From Sulfuritalea sp. (GTDB taxonomy: Bacteria > Pseudomonadota > Gammaproteobacteria > Burkholderiales > Methylophilaceae): DNA of 49,638 nt. Positions within the stretch are counted from its first letter, which is position 1. Every line of letters starts with the position of its first letter. The translations under genes were made by a program, and so were the position numbers. The notes under the pieces were generated by a model. The model had not been told where the DNA came from. It searched no databases and saw nothing but the letters and a program-made list of their open reading frames with translations. Positions 8,584 through 15,728 of the stretch are shown in pieces. The stretch lies in NCBI GenBank assembly GCA_021738125.1, contig JAIPCR010000005.1:1-49638 (forward strand), given 5' to 3'.

Positions 8584-9316
8584 CAATACCCCACATAATA
8601 AAAACCAAACCACGTTTACTTTGGATGGTAAAACAATCCCTTTTAGTGAAGGACAAACCATTATTCAGGCTGCGATGGCAGCGGGTGAGTATATTCCGCA
8701 CCTTTGTTTTAACCCTGAATTTAAACCGCATGGTTCATGCAAGATTTGCACTGTAACCGCCAATGGCAGGCAGACAGCTTCGTGTACACAACAACCGCAA
8801 GTCGATATGATGGTTGAAAGCGATACTAAACAAATCAATGATGAGAGACGCGCCTTATTGCAAATGCTATTCGTTGAAGGCAATCATTTTTGTCCTTCCT
8901 GTGAAAAAAGCGGTGATTGCCAGTTGCAGGCTACAGCTTACGAATTGGACATGATGTCGCCACATTTCGATCACTTTTCTCCTAACCGTCCTCTAGACGC
9001 ATCTCATGGAGAATATCTGCTTGATTTCAATCGCTGCATCCTGTGTTCATTGTGTGCACGTGCCAGTAGCGATGTGGATGGTAAGAACGTGTTCTCATTA
9101 GCGGGTCGCGGAATCAAGACGCATCTAATCGTCAATTCAAAGTCCGGCAAGCTCGCTGACACCGATTTTACTGGCGATGACAAAGCTGCGCATGTTTGCC
9201 CTGTAGGTGTGATTATCAAAAAGCGCGTTGGCTTTGCCGTGCCTATTGGAAAGCGCAGTTTTGATGAGCATCCCATTAGCGCCACGCCGCACCCAATAGT
9301 AAAAGGCGCAATTTAA
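8570..9316 (+). CDS. hoxU: NAD-reducing hydrogenase electron-transfer subunit HoxU
   Basis: Iron-sulfur subunit related to the N-terminus of NuoG that links HoxF and HoxY. I start at ATG 8570, which has GGAG at 8559-8562; the frame is open to 8540 but without such a site. Ligand sets are visible: Cys46, 57, 60, 72 for [2Fe-2S]; His106, Cys108, 111, 117 (NHFCPSCEKSGDC) for a His-ligated [4Fe-4S]; Cys156, 159, 162 and 210 for a second [4Fe-4S]. 248 residues is normal. It overlaps the hoxF end, and its TAA overlaps the hoxY ATG, indicating tight coupling. Confidence 0.97.
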   Translation: MSQNSNTPHNKNQTTFTLDGKTIPFSEGQTIIQAAMAAGEYIPHLCFNPEFKPHGSCKICTVTANGRQTASCTQQPQVDMMVESDTKQINDERRALLQMLFVEGNHFCPSCEKSGDCQLQATAYELDMMSPHFDHFSPNRPLDASHGEYLLDFNRCILCSLCARASSDVDGKNVFSLAGRGIKTHLIVNSKSGKLADTDFTGDDKAAHVCPVGVIIKKRVGFAVPIGKRSFDEHPISATPHPIVKGAI

Positions 9317-9867
9317 TGAATATGTCAACTAAACCAAAACTTAGAATCGCGACGGCTACACTGGCAGGTTGCTTCGGTTGCCACATGTCATTTCTTGATA
9401 TCGATGAGCGCCTGTTTGACTTAATGGAGCTGGTTGAATTTGACCGCTCACCGCTAACCGACATCAAAACTTGTGGTCCATGCGACATCGGCCTGATTGA
9501 AGGTGGTTTGTGCAATGCAGAGAACGTGCATGTGTTGCGTGAGTTCCGTGCTAACTGCAAAATATTAGTGGCTGTAGGCGCTTGTGCCATCAATGGCGGA
9601 TTGCCTGCGCAGCGCAACCATCTTTCACTATCAATGATATTGGAAGAGGTTTATCACGCACAGCATGGCTTGGTTGACGGCTTTATTCCCAATGACCCGG
9701 AATTACCGTTGCCACTGGACCAAGTGCACCCTATTCATGAGGTGGTCAAGGTTGATTATTTTATTCCAGGTTGTCCGCCTTCCGGCGACGCTATATGGAA
9801 AGTGCTCACTGATTTGATTGCTGGCCGTGAGCCAGAGCTTGGCCACGGTCTTGTTCATTATGATTAA
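9316..9867 (+). CDS. hoxY: NAD-reducing hydrogenase small subunit HoxY
   Basis: Small subunit carrying the proximal [4Fe-4S] cluster next to the NiFe site. It is the short type of 183 residues without a twin-arginine signal, consistent with a cytoplasmic enzyme. The four likely cluster ligands are Cys19 and Cys22 (AGCFGC), Cys90 (VGAC) and Cys153 (GCPPSGD). The ATG overlaps the hoxU stop by one base; an in-frame ATG two codons on is an alternative. It is followed by a 94-base gap before hoxH, wider than the other spacings in the operon. Confidence 0.97.
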   Translation: MNMSTKPKLRIATATLAGCFGCHMSFLDIDERLFDLMELVEFDRSPLTDIKTCGPCDIGLIEGGLCNAENVHVLREFRANCKILVAVGACAINGGLPAQRNHLSLSMILEEVYHAQHGLVDGFIPNDPELPLPLDQVHPIHEVVKVDYFIPGCPPSGDAIWKVLTDLIAGREPELGHGLVHYD

Positions 9868-9961
9868 ACCGCAAGCCATTTGCCGTTTTTATTGAATTAA
9901 CAAAATGCTGATTCAATCCTAATGCAGACCCAATCACCGTTTTAAGCTTAAAGGAACGACC

Positions 9962-11461
9962 ATGTCTTTCGTATTAGAAACTGCCACCAATCCAGAAAAT
10001 CTTCGCCGTGTCGCAATCGACCCTGTGTCAAGAGTTGAAGGTCACGGCAAAGTCACCATTTTGCTTGATGATAAGAATAAAGTGCATCAAGTGCGTTTGC
10101 ACATCGTTGAATTTCGCGGCTTTGAAAAATTCATTCAAGGTCGTCCATACTGGGAAGTCCCTGTGATGGTGCAACGTTTGTGCGGCATTTGTCCGGTCAG
10201 CCACCATCTTGCCGCAAGTAAGGCTCTAGATGCGATTGTCGGCGCCAAACATTTAACCCCAACGGCAGAAAAAATGCGCCGCCTGATGCACTATGGACAA
10301 ATACTGCAATCACATGCCTTGCATTTCTTTCATCTGTGTTCTCCTGATCTGTTGTTCGGTTTCGATAGCGATATGGCTAAACGCAACATTGTCGGCGTGG
10401 CAGAGAAGCATCCTGAAATCGCTAGGCAAGGCGTGCTGTTACGCAAGTTTGGGCAAGAAGTCATCCGCCTCACGGCCGGCAAGCGTATACACGGCACTGG
10501 AGCGGTTCCGGGCGGTGTGAACAAATCACTCAGCCTTGCTGAGCGTAATGAATTACTTAAAGATATTTACCAAATGGTGTCATGGAGTCGTGGTGCTGTG
10601 CATCTGGTCAAGGAGATGCATCACCAAAATCCTGAGCTTTATAATAGCTTTGGTGCGTTCCGTGCCAACTTCATGTCTATGGTCGGATTTGATGGTGGCT
10701 TGGATTTGTATCACGGCCAACTACGCGCTCGTGATGAGAGCGGAAACATCCTATTTGATGGCGTGGATTATCAAAATTACACGCAGATTATTGAAGAGGA
10801 AGTCAAAAACTGGAGCTACATGAAGTTTCCATACCTGAAATCTATGGGTAAGGAAAAAGGCTGGTATCGTGTCGGCCCACTATCGCGCATACAAAACTGT
10901 GATTTCATCTCCACGCCATTGGCCGAGATTGAACGACGTGATTTTATCGAATATAGCGGTGTGATGCCTATGCATGCGCCTCTCGGCTACCACTGGGCAC
11001 GCATGATAGAGATGCTACACGCGGTCGAAATGATTAAAGATCTATTGCATGACAGTGACATTATGGGTAGTGACTTGATGGCGTCAGGTGAACGTGGGTT
11101 TGAGGGTGTCGGCGTGATTGAGGCGCCACGCGGCACCCTTATCCATCACTATCGCGTGGATGAGAATGACCTTGTCACCATGTGCAATCTGATTGTTTCT
11201 ACTACGCATAACAACCAAGCGATGAACGAAGCTGTGCGCCGCGTTGCACAGCAATACCTGCACGGCCACGAGATCACTGAAGGGCTGCTCAATCATATCG
11301 AGGTGGCCGTGCGTGCTTTTGATCCTTGCCTGTCGTGCGCGACACATGCTTTAGGTAAAATGCCGCTAGAGGTCGAAGTGTTGGATGTTACTGGCCAGCA
11401 ATTGTCCAGCCTGTCTCGATCTAGCGAGAACGTTATAAGTACCAAATTGTCAGCGCTATAG
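9962..11461 (+). CDS. hoxH: NAD-reducing hydrogenase large subunit HoxH
   Basis: Catalytic subunit with the NiFe(CN)2CO site. Motif L1 is RVEGHGK at 24-30; the N-terminal cysteine pair is RLCGICPVSHH (Cys74, Cys77); the C-terminal pair is DPCLSCATH (Cys456, Cys459, His462). HoxH-type precursors are cut after this His or the next residue by a dedicated protease; here 37 residues follow His462, so the gene encodes the precursor. AAAGGAA precedes the ATG. The protease gene hoxW starts 7 bases downstream. All ligands of an active enzyme are present. Confidence 0.98.
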   Translation: MSFVLETATNPENLRRVAIDPVSRVEGHGKVTILLDDKNKVHQVRLHIVEFRGFEKFIQGRPYWEVPVMVQRLCGICPVSHHLAASKALDAIVGAKHLTPTAEKMRRLMHYGQILQSHALHFFHLCSPDLLFGFDSDMAKRNIVGVAEKHPEIARQGVLLRKFGQEVIRLTAGKRIHGTGAVPGGVNKSLSLAERNELLKDIYQMVSWSRGAVHLVKEMHHQNPELYNSFGAFRANFMSMVGFDGGLDLYHGQLRARDESGNILFDGVDYQNYTQIIEEEVKNWSYMKFPYLKSMGKEKGWYRVGPLSRIQNCDFISTPLAEIERRDFIEYSGVMPMHAPLGYHWARMIEMLHAVEMIKDLLHDSDIMGSDLMASGERGFEGVGVIEAPRGTLIHHYRVDENDLVTMCNLIVSTTHNNQAMNEAVRRVAQQYLHGHEITEGLLNHIEVAVRAFDPCLSCATHALGKMPLEVEVLDVTGQQLSSLSRSSENVISTKLSAL

Positions 11462-11468
11462 ACTGCTT

Positions 11469-11960
11469 ATGCTTGCACCTTTTTTGATTTTTGCTGTAGG
11501 CAACGAGTCGCGCGGAGACGATGCACTAGGTCCTTTGTTATTGCGTGAGTTAGAGTTCTGGTTAATGGCGAGTGACCTTGCAGATCAATTCGAGCTATTG
11601 GAAGAGTTTCAATTGCAAGTTGAGCACGCCATGGATATGAAAGGTCGGCTATTAGTCCTTTTTATCGATGCAAGCATCAATAGCAGCGCACCTTTTTCTT
11701 TTTATCGCACACAAGCTAGTGATACTCCTGTACTTTATAGTCACGCATTGGCGCCAGAGGCCTTATTAAAGGTATACGCGCAGTTCTATCATGAAAATCC
11801 GCCAACAGTATTTATTTTAGGTGTTTCCGGTGAGAGCTTCGAGCTGGGTGAAGGGCTTTCTACGCGAGCTGCAGAACATTTGACAGCTGCGCTTGAGTTC
11901 AGCAAGAAACTACTGCATCAAGCAACTGCCGCTGATTGGGATAACCTATGCACGCATTGA
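11469..11960 (+). CDS. hoxW: HoxH C-terminal maturation endopeptidase HoxW
   Basis: Nickel-dependent aspartate-type protease of the HycI/HupD family that removes the C-terminal extension of the HoxH precursor after nickel insertion. The N-terminal family motif GNESRGDDALGP (residues 11-22) supplies the metal-binding acidic residue near Glu13, and FIDAS and SHALAPE follow as the next conserved segments. 163 residues is typical. It starts 7 bases after hoxH without a clear ribosome site of its own. It is the last hox gene here; no hoxI or regulator follows. Confidence 0.93.
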   Translation: MLAPFLIFAVGNESRGDDALGPLLLRELEFWLMASDLADQFELLEEFQLQVEHAMDMKGRLLVLFIDASINSSAPFSFYRTQASDTPVLYSHALAPEALLKVYAQFYHENPPTVFILGVSGESFELGEGLSTRAAEHLTAALEFSKKLLHQATAADWDNLCTH

Positions 11961-12058
11961 ATAAGATGGAATGGTTTTTGCTTCGACTACATTAAAGATA
12001 AAAAAACAATTCCTTGCTTCAAAAAAGCAGATGAGCATGGTTGCCGAACTTCAATAAA

Positions 12059-12082
12059 GGTTACATGTATATGTATGTAACC
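12059..12082. terminator. Hairpin between convergent hoxW and the DUF2934 gene
   Basis: An 8-base perfect inverted repeat, GGTTACAT and ATGTAACC, separated by 8 bases, lies between two convergent genes. There is no T-run directly after it on the plus strand; on the minus strand CTTTATT follows. Position suggests a bidirectional terminator, but the missing U-tract keeps this tentative. Confidence 0.45.
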
Positions 12083-12112
12083 AATAAGAAGATTTCGTGA
12101 TGAATCTATTGA

Positions 12113-12301
12113 TTACACGAGTCCGTCTATCTCTGCTTCCGCCTCTAACCAGTCTTGCATTTCATGACCTGGTTCAAAATGCCTTTGCTCTGCTTTAAAG
12201 TAAGCAGCCATAGCAATTATTTCTTTTCGGTGTTCTTCTTTTATATACACTTCATTATTGGCATGTGCTTCTTCAGCATCAATACCTAACTTATTAACCA
12301 T
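12113..12301 (-). CDS. Small DUF2934-family protein
   Basis: 62-residue acidic protein. The second half (IIAMAAYFKAEQR followed by PGHEMQDWLEAEAEI) fits the DUF2934 pattern of small proteins with a conserved DWLEAE helix; function of that family is unknown. AGGAG sits 6 bases before the ATG at 12301, which supports expression. It stands alone, convergent with hoxW and divergent from the lysine-rich gene at 12508. It has no signal peptide or membrane segment. Confidence 0.72.
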   Translation of the reverse strand: MVNKLGIDAEEAHANNEVYIKEEHRKEIIAMAAYFKAEQRHFEPGHEMQDWLEAEAEIDGLV

Positions 12302-12507
12302 GATAGTCTCCTAAAAGTTCGCTCTCAGTTCAAGCGGTAATATGCATAATAAATATCCTTTATGATGCTATTAAGATTCTTATGTGATATTTTCGTTGAA
12401 CTTCAAATAAGCTTATTAATTTTTTCACAAATTTGTCACAGACACCAAACGCACAAAAGGCTAGACTGAGGCGTCACTAATTAATAACTTTAAAAATGGG
12501 AGTTACA

Positions 12508-12795
12508 ATGAAAATTAAACCAGCTTCAGAAGAGTATCTAGAGAAAGCACAAAAATTAACCGAGGAAGAGTCTGAGCGATTGTTAAGCAGAATGCGTGGC
12601 AAGCCAGCACGTAAACTTGAAGACAATAAACTTAGTACGCTAGAAGCTTTGGCTATACAACTTGAACTTGATGATGAGTTATTGTCAGAATGGCGTAAAA
12701 ACATGTACGCGATAAGAGAAAAAGAAGAGAAAAAAGCTAAAGAAAAAGAAGACAAAGCAAAAGCAAAAGCAAAAGAAGCAAAAGATAAAACTTAG
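12508..12795 (+). CDS. Lysine/glutamate-rich small protein of unknown function
   Basis: I do not recognise a family. The 95-residue product starts at ATG 12508, seven bases after GGGAG; an upstream in-frame ATG at 12496 would place that ribosome site inside the gene. The N-terminal two thirds look like mixed charged helices (SEEYLEKAQKLTEEESERLL; LEALAIQLELDDELLSEW), and the last 25 residues are almost only Lys, Glu, Ala and Asp with AK repeats. Such tails bind nucleic acid or form coiled coils in other proteins, but no role can be assigned. It diverges from the DUF2934 gene across 206 bases. Confidence 0.65.
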   Translation: MKIKPASEEYLEKAQKLTEEESERLLSRMRGKPARKLEDNKLSTLEALAIQLELDDELLSEWRKNMYAIREKEEKKAKEKEDKAKAKAKEAKDKT

Positions 12796-13188
12796 GTTCT
12801 AGATAGACGGACTCTGCAAGTCCTTAGTAGAACGTTGAGCTGATAAGTCTAAAGCTGGTTATCGCTTCTATGATGAAAAATTTACCAAAAAAGTTGATTT
12901 ATGCACCGCACTTAATGCATTACATTAGACAAGTCAAAAAAAGCTATATATATCAATGGTTATTTTTAACTTATTGATTTTAAATGATTAATTTAATTGA
13001 TTACTATTTATACTGTTTAAAAAAGGTCTATATAAATCTGTGAGTTACGCATTAACTTCACAGAGTTATCCACAGATTTTGTGGGGGATATTTTAATGCC
13101 AATCTATGTTTAAAGTCAGTTAATCTCAGCGTGCTGATTCTAGAAGTTCAACTGAATCGGTCACGCAGAGATGTCCAAAAATAGATAA
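12796..13188. other. Intergenic stretch with nested hairpins and a DnaA-box sequence
   Basis: 393 bases without a credible gene. The left part is AT-rich and featureless. The right part holds AAATCTGTG (13034-13042) and its exact inverse CACAGATTT (13071-13079), the exact DnaA-box sequence TTATCCACA at 13066-13074, and a further short hairpin with GTGGGGGATA. The CTGTG segment can pair with either of two CACAG copies (13059-13063 or 13071-13075). Confidence 0.5.
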
Positions 13189-13689
13189 TTAATCCTTGGT
13201 TTTGCCGATTTTATCTATTTCATCCTTCAAGCTTAATCGGTCGAATGCCTCTAAACGAAGACTGGTAAAAAGTTTGATGCGATTCTCAAGGTGTCTAGCA
13301 ACAGTTTTAAACGCGCGCAATTTTTCTTCATCCGTGCCCTCTACTGCGGCAGGGTCTTCAACACCCCAATGCGCTGTCATCGGTTGGCCAGGCCAGTATG
13401 GACAAACTTCACCCGCAGCGTTATCGCAAACAGTAAATACAAAGTCTAAGTGTGGAGCGCCTTCTACAGCAAACTCATCCCAACTCTTACTTCTCAACCC
13501 CTCTACGGATAGACTGTGACTCTTAAGGGTTTCAATTGCAAAGGGGTTTACTTTTCCAGCGGGTTGGCTGCCAGCACTAAAAGTTTTGAATCTACCCTTA
13601 CCCCAGTGATCCAAGAGCTTTTCCGCCATAATGCTTCGAGCTGAATTTCCGGTACATAGAAATAGTGCGTTGTAAACTTTATCACTCAT
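13189..13689 (-). CDS. arsC: Arsenate reductase, low-molecular-weight phosphatase type
   Basis: Cytoplasmic reduction of arsenate to arsenite. The P-loop LCTGNSARS holds the nucleophile Cys12, and the later redox cysteines are Cys88 and Cys96 in TVCDNAAGEVCPYWPG, the pattern of thioredoxin-linked ArsC enzymes derived from low-molecular-weight tyrosine phosphatases. GGAGG precedes the ATG. 166 residues is at the upper end of the family because of a C-terminal helical tail. It lies downstream of arsR in the same direction, 68 bases away. No arsenite efflux gene (arsB or acr3) is in the window, so the pair alone would not export the product. Confidence 0.9.
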   Translation of the reverse strand: MSDKVYNALFLCTGNSARSIMAEKLLDHWGKGRFKTFSAGSQPAGKVNPFAIETLKSHSLSVEGLRSKSWDEFAVEGAPHLDFVFTVCDNAAGEVCPYWPGQPMTAHWGVEDPAAVEGTDEEKLRAFKTVARHLENRIKLFTSLRLEAFDRLSLKDEIDKIGKTKD

Positions 13690-13757
13690 GATAAACCTCC
13701 ATTTTAATAACTAAATAGTTTTACATAGATTCTTCAAAATTATCGACTGACAGTAAC

Positions 13758-14099
13758 TCAAGAGACTTGCTCCTCATTTATCAAGCATGTCTGTGTTGAG
13801 GTCGATACGCACGGATTACCACCACAACAATTCTCTGTAAGAAAGCCCAAAACTTCATTCATGGTAGAGAAGTTGGCGGAGTAAATAACAAAACGGCTCT
13901 CATGACGTGACGTCACTAAATTCGAATAAGTAAGTTCTTTCATATGAAAAGACAATGAGGATGGAGCAATGCCCGTAGATTCACTGATTTTTCCAGCAGG
14001 CATTCCACTTGGTCCTACCTCTACTAAAGTACGATATATCGCAAGGCGAGATTCCTGAGCGAGAGCGGCAAGCGCTTTAACGACTGATGTATTATTCAT
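13758..14099 (-). CDS. arsR: ArsR-family arsenite-responsive repressor
   Basis: Winged-helix repressor of the ArsR/SmtB family, 113 residues. The recognition helix region reads STGIAPSSLSFHMKEL (41-56). The classical metal site ELCVCDL of plasmid ArsR is absent; instead there is a C-terminal cysteine cluster NCCGGNPC (Cys91, Cys92, Cys97, with Cys105 further on), resembling the C-terminal triad described for Acidithiobacillus ArsR. It should repress itself and arsC through the operator overlapping its own start codon. Confidence 0.88.
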   Translation of the reverse strand: MNNTSVVKALAALAQESRLAIYRTLVEVGPSGMPAGKISESTGIAPSSLSFHMKELTYSNLVTSRHESRFVIYSANFSTMNEVLGFLTENCCGGNPCVSTSTQTCLINEEQVS

Positions 14100-14121
14100 A
14101 TTTCAATATTAGTTGAAATAT
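14098..14121. promoter_or_regulatory. Probable ArsR operator overlapping the arsR start
   Basis: Perfect 9-base inverted repeat, ATATTTCAA and TTGAAATAT, with a 6-base spacer. The left arm runs into the arsR ATG. TTGAAATAT-like palindromes close to the start are usual for ArsR/SmtB autoregulation. Binding here would block both RNA polymerase and early elongation into arsR-arsC. Confidence 0.7.
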
Positions 14122-14182
14122 TAAATAAGTCAATAACCCCTAGTTATAATTAAGTGTTATTCATAGATTTTTCTAGTGCGAG

Positions 14183-14272
14183 TTATTGAGTTAGCATTGC
14201 TAGAACACTAACTACCATCAATATAGATATTGATCCCCACTCAAGTAGCCAAATAAGTAATTTCCATATCAT
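14183..14272 (-). CDS. Candidate 29-residue single-span membrane peptide
   Basis: Short reading frame starting at ATG 14272 with AGGAG exactly six bases upstream, and ending at TAA 14183-14185. The product has a short Trp/Lys start (MIWKLLIWLLEW) followed by a hydrophobic run (SISILMVVSVLAML), so it would be a single-span membrane peptide. Another ATG two codons upstream abuts the ribosome site and is less likely. It lies upstream of arsR on the same strand. I recognise no family; it could be a small membrane protein, a toxin-like peptide, or chance. Confidence 0.45.
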   Translation of the reverse strand: MIWKLLIWLLEWGSISILMVVSVLAMLTQ

Positions 14273-14283
14273 TTTCATCTCCT

Positions 14284-14669
14284 AGCAACATTACAATCCC
14301 AATTAGAGATGTACGCAGTCTAGGACTTAATAATTAAGATAATGTGATGGATATATTAAAGATATATTTAATGCTGGGTAGCGACCGTCCGCTTAGGGTC
14401 GGTAGCGCTGAAACCTAAAGTCTGCTTTACGGCAGATTCACCCCACTTATTGCTACAGACCACCTTTTGATAGGCTTTGCAGAGCTGAATAAAGGCTTCG
14501 GGCCAATAGGAGCTTATCCACCCTCCTTAATTTGGCGCATTGTGCTAGTTGACATATAATAATATTAAGATGTTATTTATGCTAAATATATTAAATAAAT
14601 ATTATTTTGCTATTCCTTCAAGAACTATGACCCTTAAATTTAATATCTAATTATGAATTCATCCGGCCC
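14284..14669. other. Intergenic stretch before the binding-protein gene
   Basis: About 390 bases without a credible gene. It contains one copy of a dispersed intergenic repeat (separate entry at 14387) followed by a GC-richer tail to about 14525 with short inverted repeats such as TCTGC/GCAGA, then an AT-rich segment (14526-14669) that should hold the promoter of the following gene. No ribosome binding site of standard form precedes the ATG at 14670. Confidence 0.4.
14387..14428 (+). repeat. Dispersed intergenic repeat, copy 1
   Basis: The core GGGTCGGTAG, then CGCTGAAACCTAA, then GTC-GCTTT recurs in the same orientation at 17326-17370, with a 3-base insertion (AAG) and few substitutions in the second copy. 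The two copies flank the binding-protein/kinase gene pair. No coding frame or tRNA structure explains them. Confidence 0.7.
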
Positions 14670-15728
14670 ATGTCAGTCGTAAAGCGACTCATTATCCTAG
14701 GCATCATTTTTGGCATTTTTGTATATGCTTGGAATGATGTTGATGTTATCAACCTTAGGGTTGTTGGACAGCCATCAATGACTGGGCCTATCCAAAAGAA
14801 CTTAGAGCAACCATTCTTTGAATCTCTCGAAGAGAAAACTGGCTTACCGATCAAGGTTGACTATCGAACGGTTGATACCTTAGGGTTTAAAGATAATTAT
14901 CAGCTTGCTATGTTAAAGAGCGGTATGTTTGATATGGTTTCTTTGAGATTTTTACAGAATGGCCAAGAAGAACCCAGCATTATCGGAATTGATTTGCCTG
15001 GGCTTAATCCTGATTTCCAAACAGCACGCAAGGTAGCTGAAGCTTATGGGCCGGTTGTTGATGAGTATTTACAGCAACGATTTGGGACAAAGCTTTTAGG
15101 TTTATGGACCTTTGGCCCACAAGTTATCTTTTGCAATAAACCAATACATCGACTTTCTGATCTTAAAGGGCTTAAGGTACGCGTTGGATCTTCGACCTAC
15201 GATGCATTAATTAAATTGCAAGGAGGTATTCCGGTAGTTATACCTTTTGATGAGGTAACAGAGGCTTTATCTTCAAACATGACTGATTGTGCTATCACTA
15301 GTCAAACCTCAGCTTATTCCGCCAAGTGGCCCGCTTATCTGACGCATGTATACCCGATAGCAACTCAAATGGGAATTAATGGCCTAGCGATTCGTCTTGA
15401 TACCTGGAATAGGTTTAGTGAAAGCCAGAAGCAGCGATTGCAAAGTGCTGTAAATGCATATATCAATCAGGTTTGGATCTATTCTGAGCAATTAAATACC
15501 CAATCATCTGATTGCTTAGAAGGGAAGAGTGCTTGTAAGTTAGGCGTTAAGTACAACCTAACTAAGATTGACGTTACTGAAGACGATAAGCTCTTTATGC
15601 AAAAGTTTGCATTAGATCAATCATTTCCAGACTGGGCATCTCACTGCGACAAATTTGACCCTAATTGCTCTAAGCGATGGAAGGCGGCAGTGGAGCCGAT
15701 TCTTAAACAGGCAAATCAGCACCCATGA
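14670..15728 (+). CDS. TRAP-type (DctP family) solute-binding protein, membrane anchored
   Basis: Extracytoplasmic binding protein of the TRAP family, 352 residues. The sequence LKGLKVRVGSS carries the conserved Arg (171) that pairs with the carboxylate of the ligand in most DctP proteins; GPQVIFCNKPIHRLSDLKG and QMGINGLAIRLDTW are further family segments. The N-terminus (KRLIILGIIFGIFVYAW) is a hydrophobic anchor without a clear signal-peptidase site, so it is probably tethered. No TRAP permease (DctQ/DctM) is nearby. Its stop overlaps the start of a histidine kinase (ATGA), so it likely acts as the sensory partner of that kinase. The ligand is probably a carboxylate but not identified. Confidence 0.87.
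   Translation: MSVVKRLIILGIIFGIFVYAWNDVDVINLRVVGQPSMTGPIQKNLEQPFFESLEEKTGLPIKVDYRTVDTLGFKDNYQLAMLKSGMFDMVSLRFLQNGQEEPSIIGIDLPGLNPDFQTARKVAEAYGPVVDEYLQQRFGTKLLGLWTFGPQVIFCNKPIHRLSDLKGLKVRVGSSTYDALIKLQGGIPVVIPFDEVTEALSSNMTDCAITSQTSAYSAKWPAYLTHVYPIATQMGINGLAIRLDTWNRFSESQKQRLQSAVNAYINQVWIYSEQLNTQSSDCLEGKSACKLGVKYNLTKIDVTEDDKLFMQKFALDQSFPDWASHCDKFDPNCSKRWKAAVEPILKQANQHP

Noticed and set aside
8237..8731. Antisense 164-codon frame across the hoxF-hoxU junction
   Set aside because: Both hoxF and hoxU continue through it with intact cofactor motifs.
13066..13074. Replication origin at the DnaA-box sequence
   Set aside because: Only one exact box was found and no dnaA, dnaN, gidA or repeat cluster is nearby.
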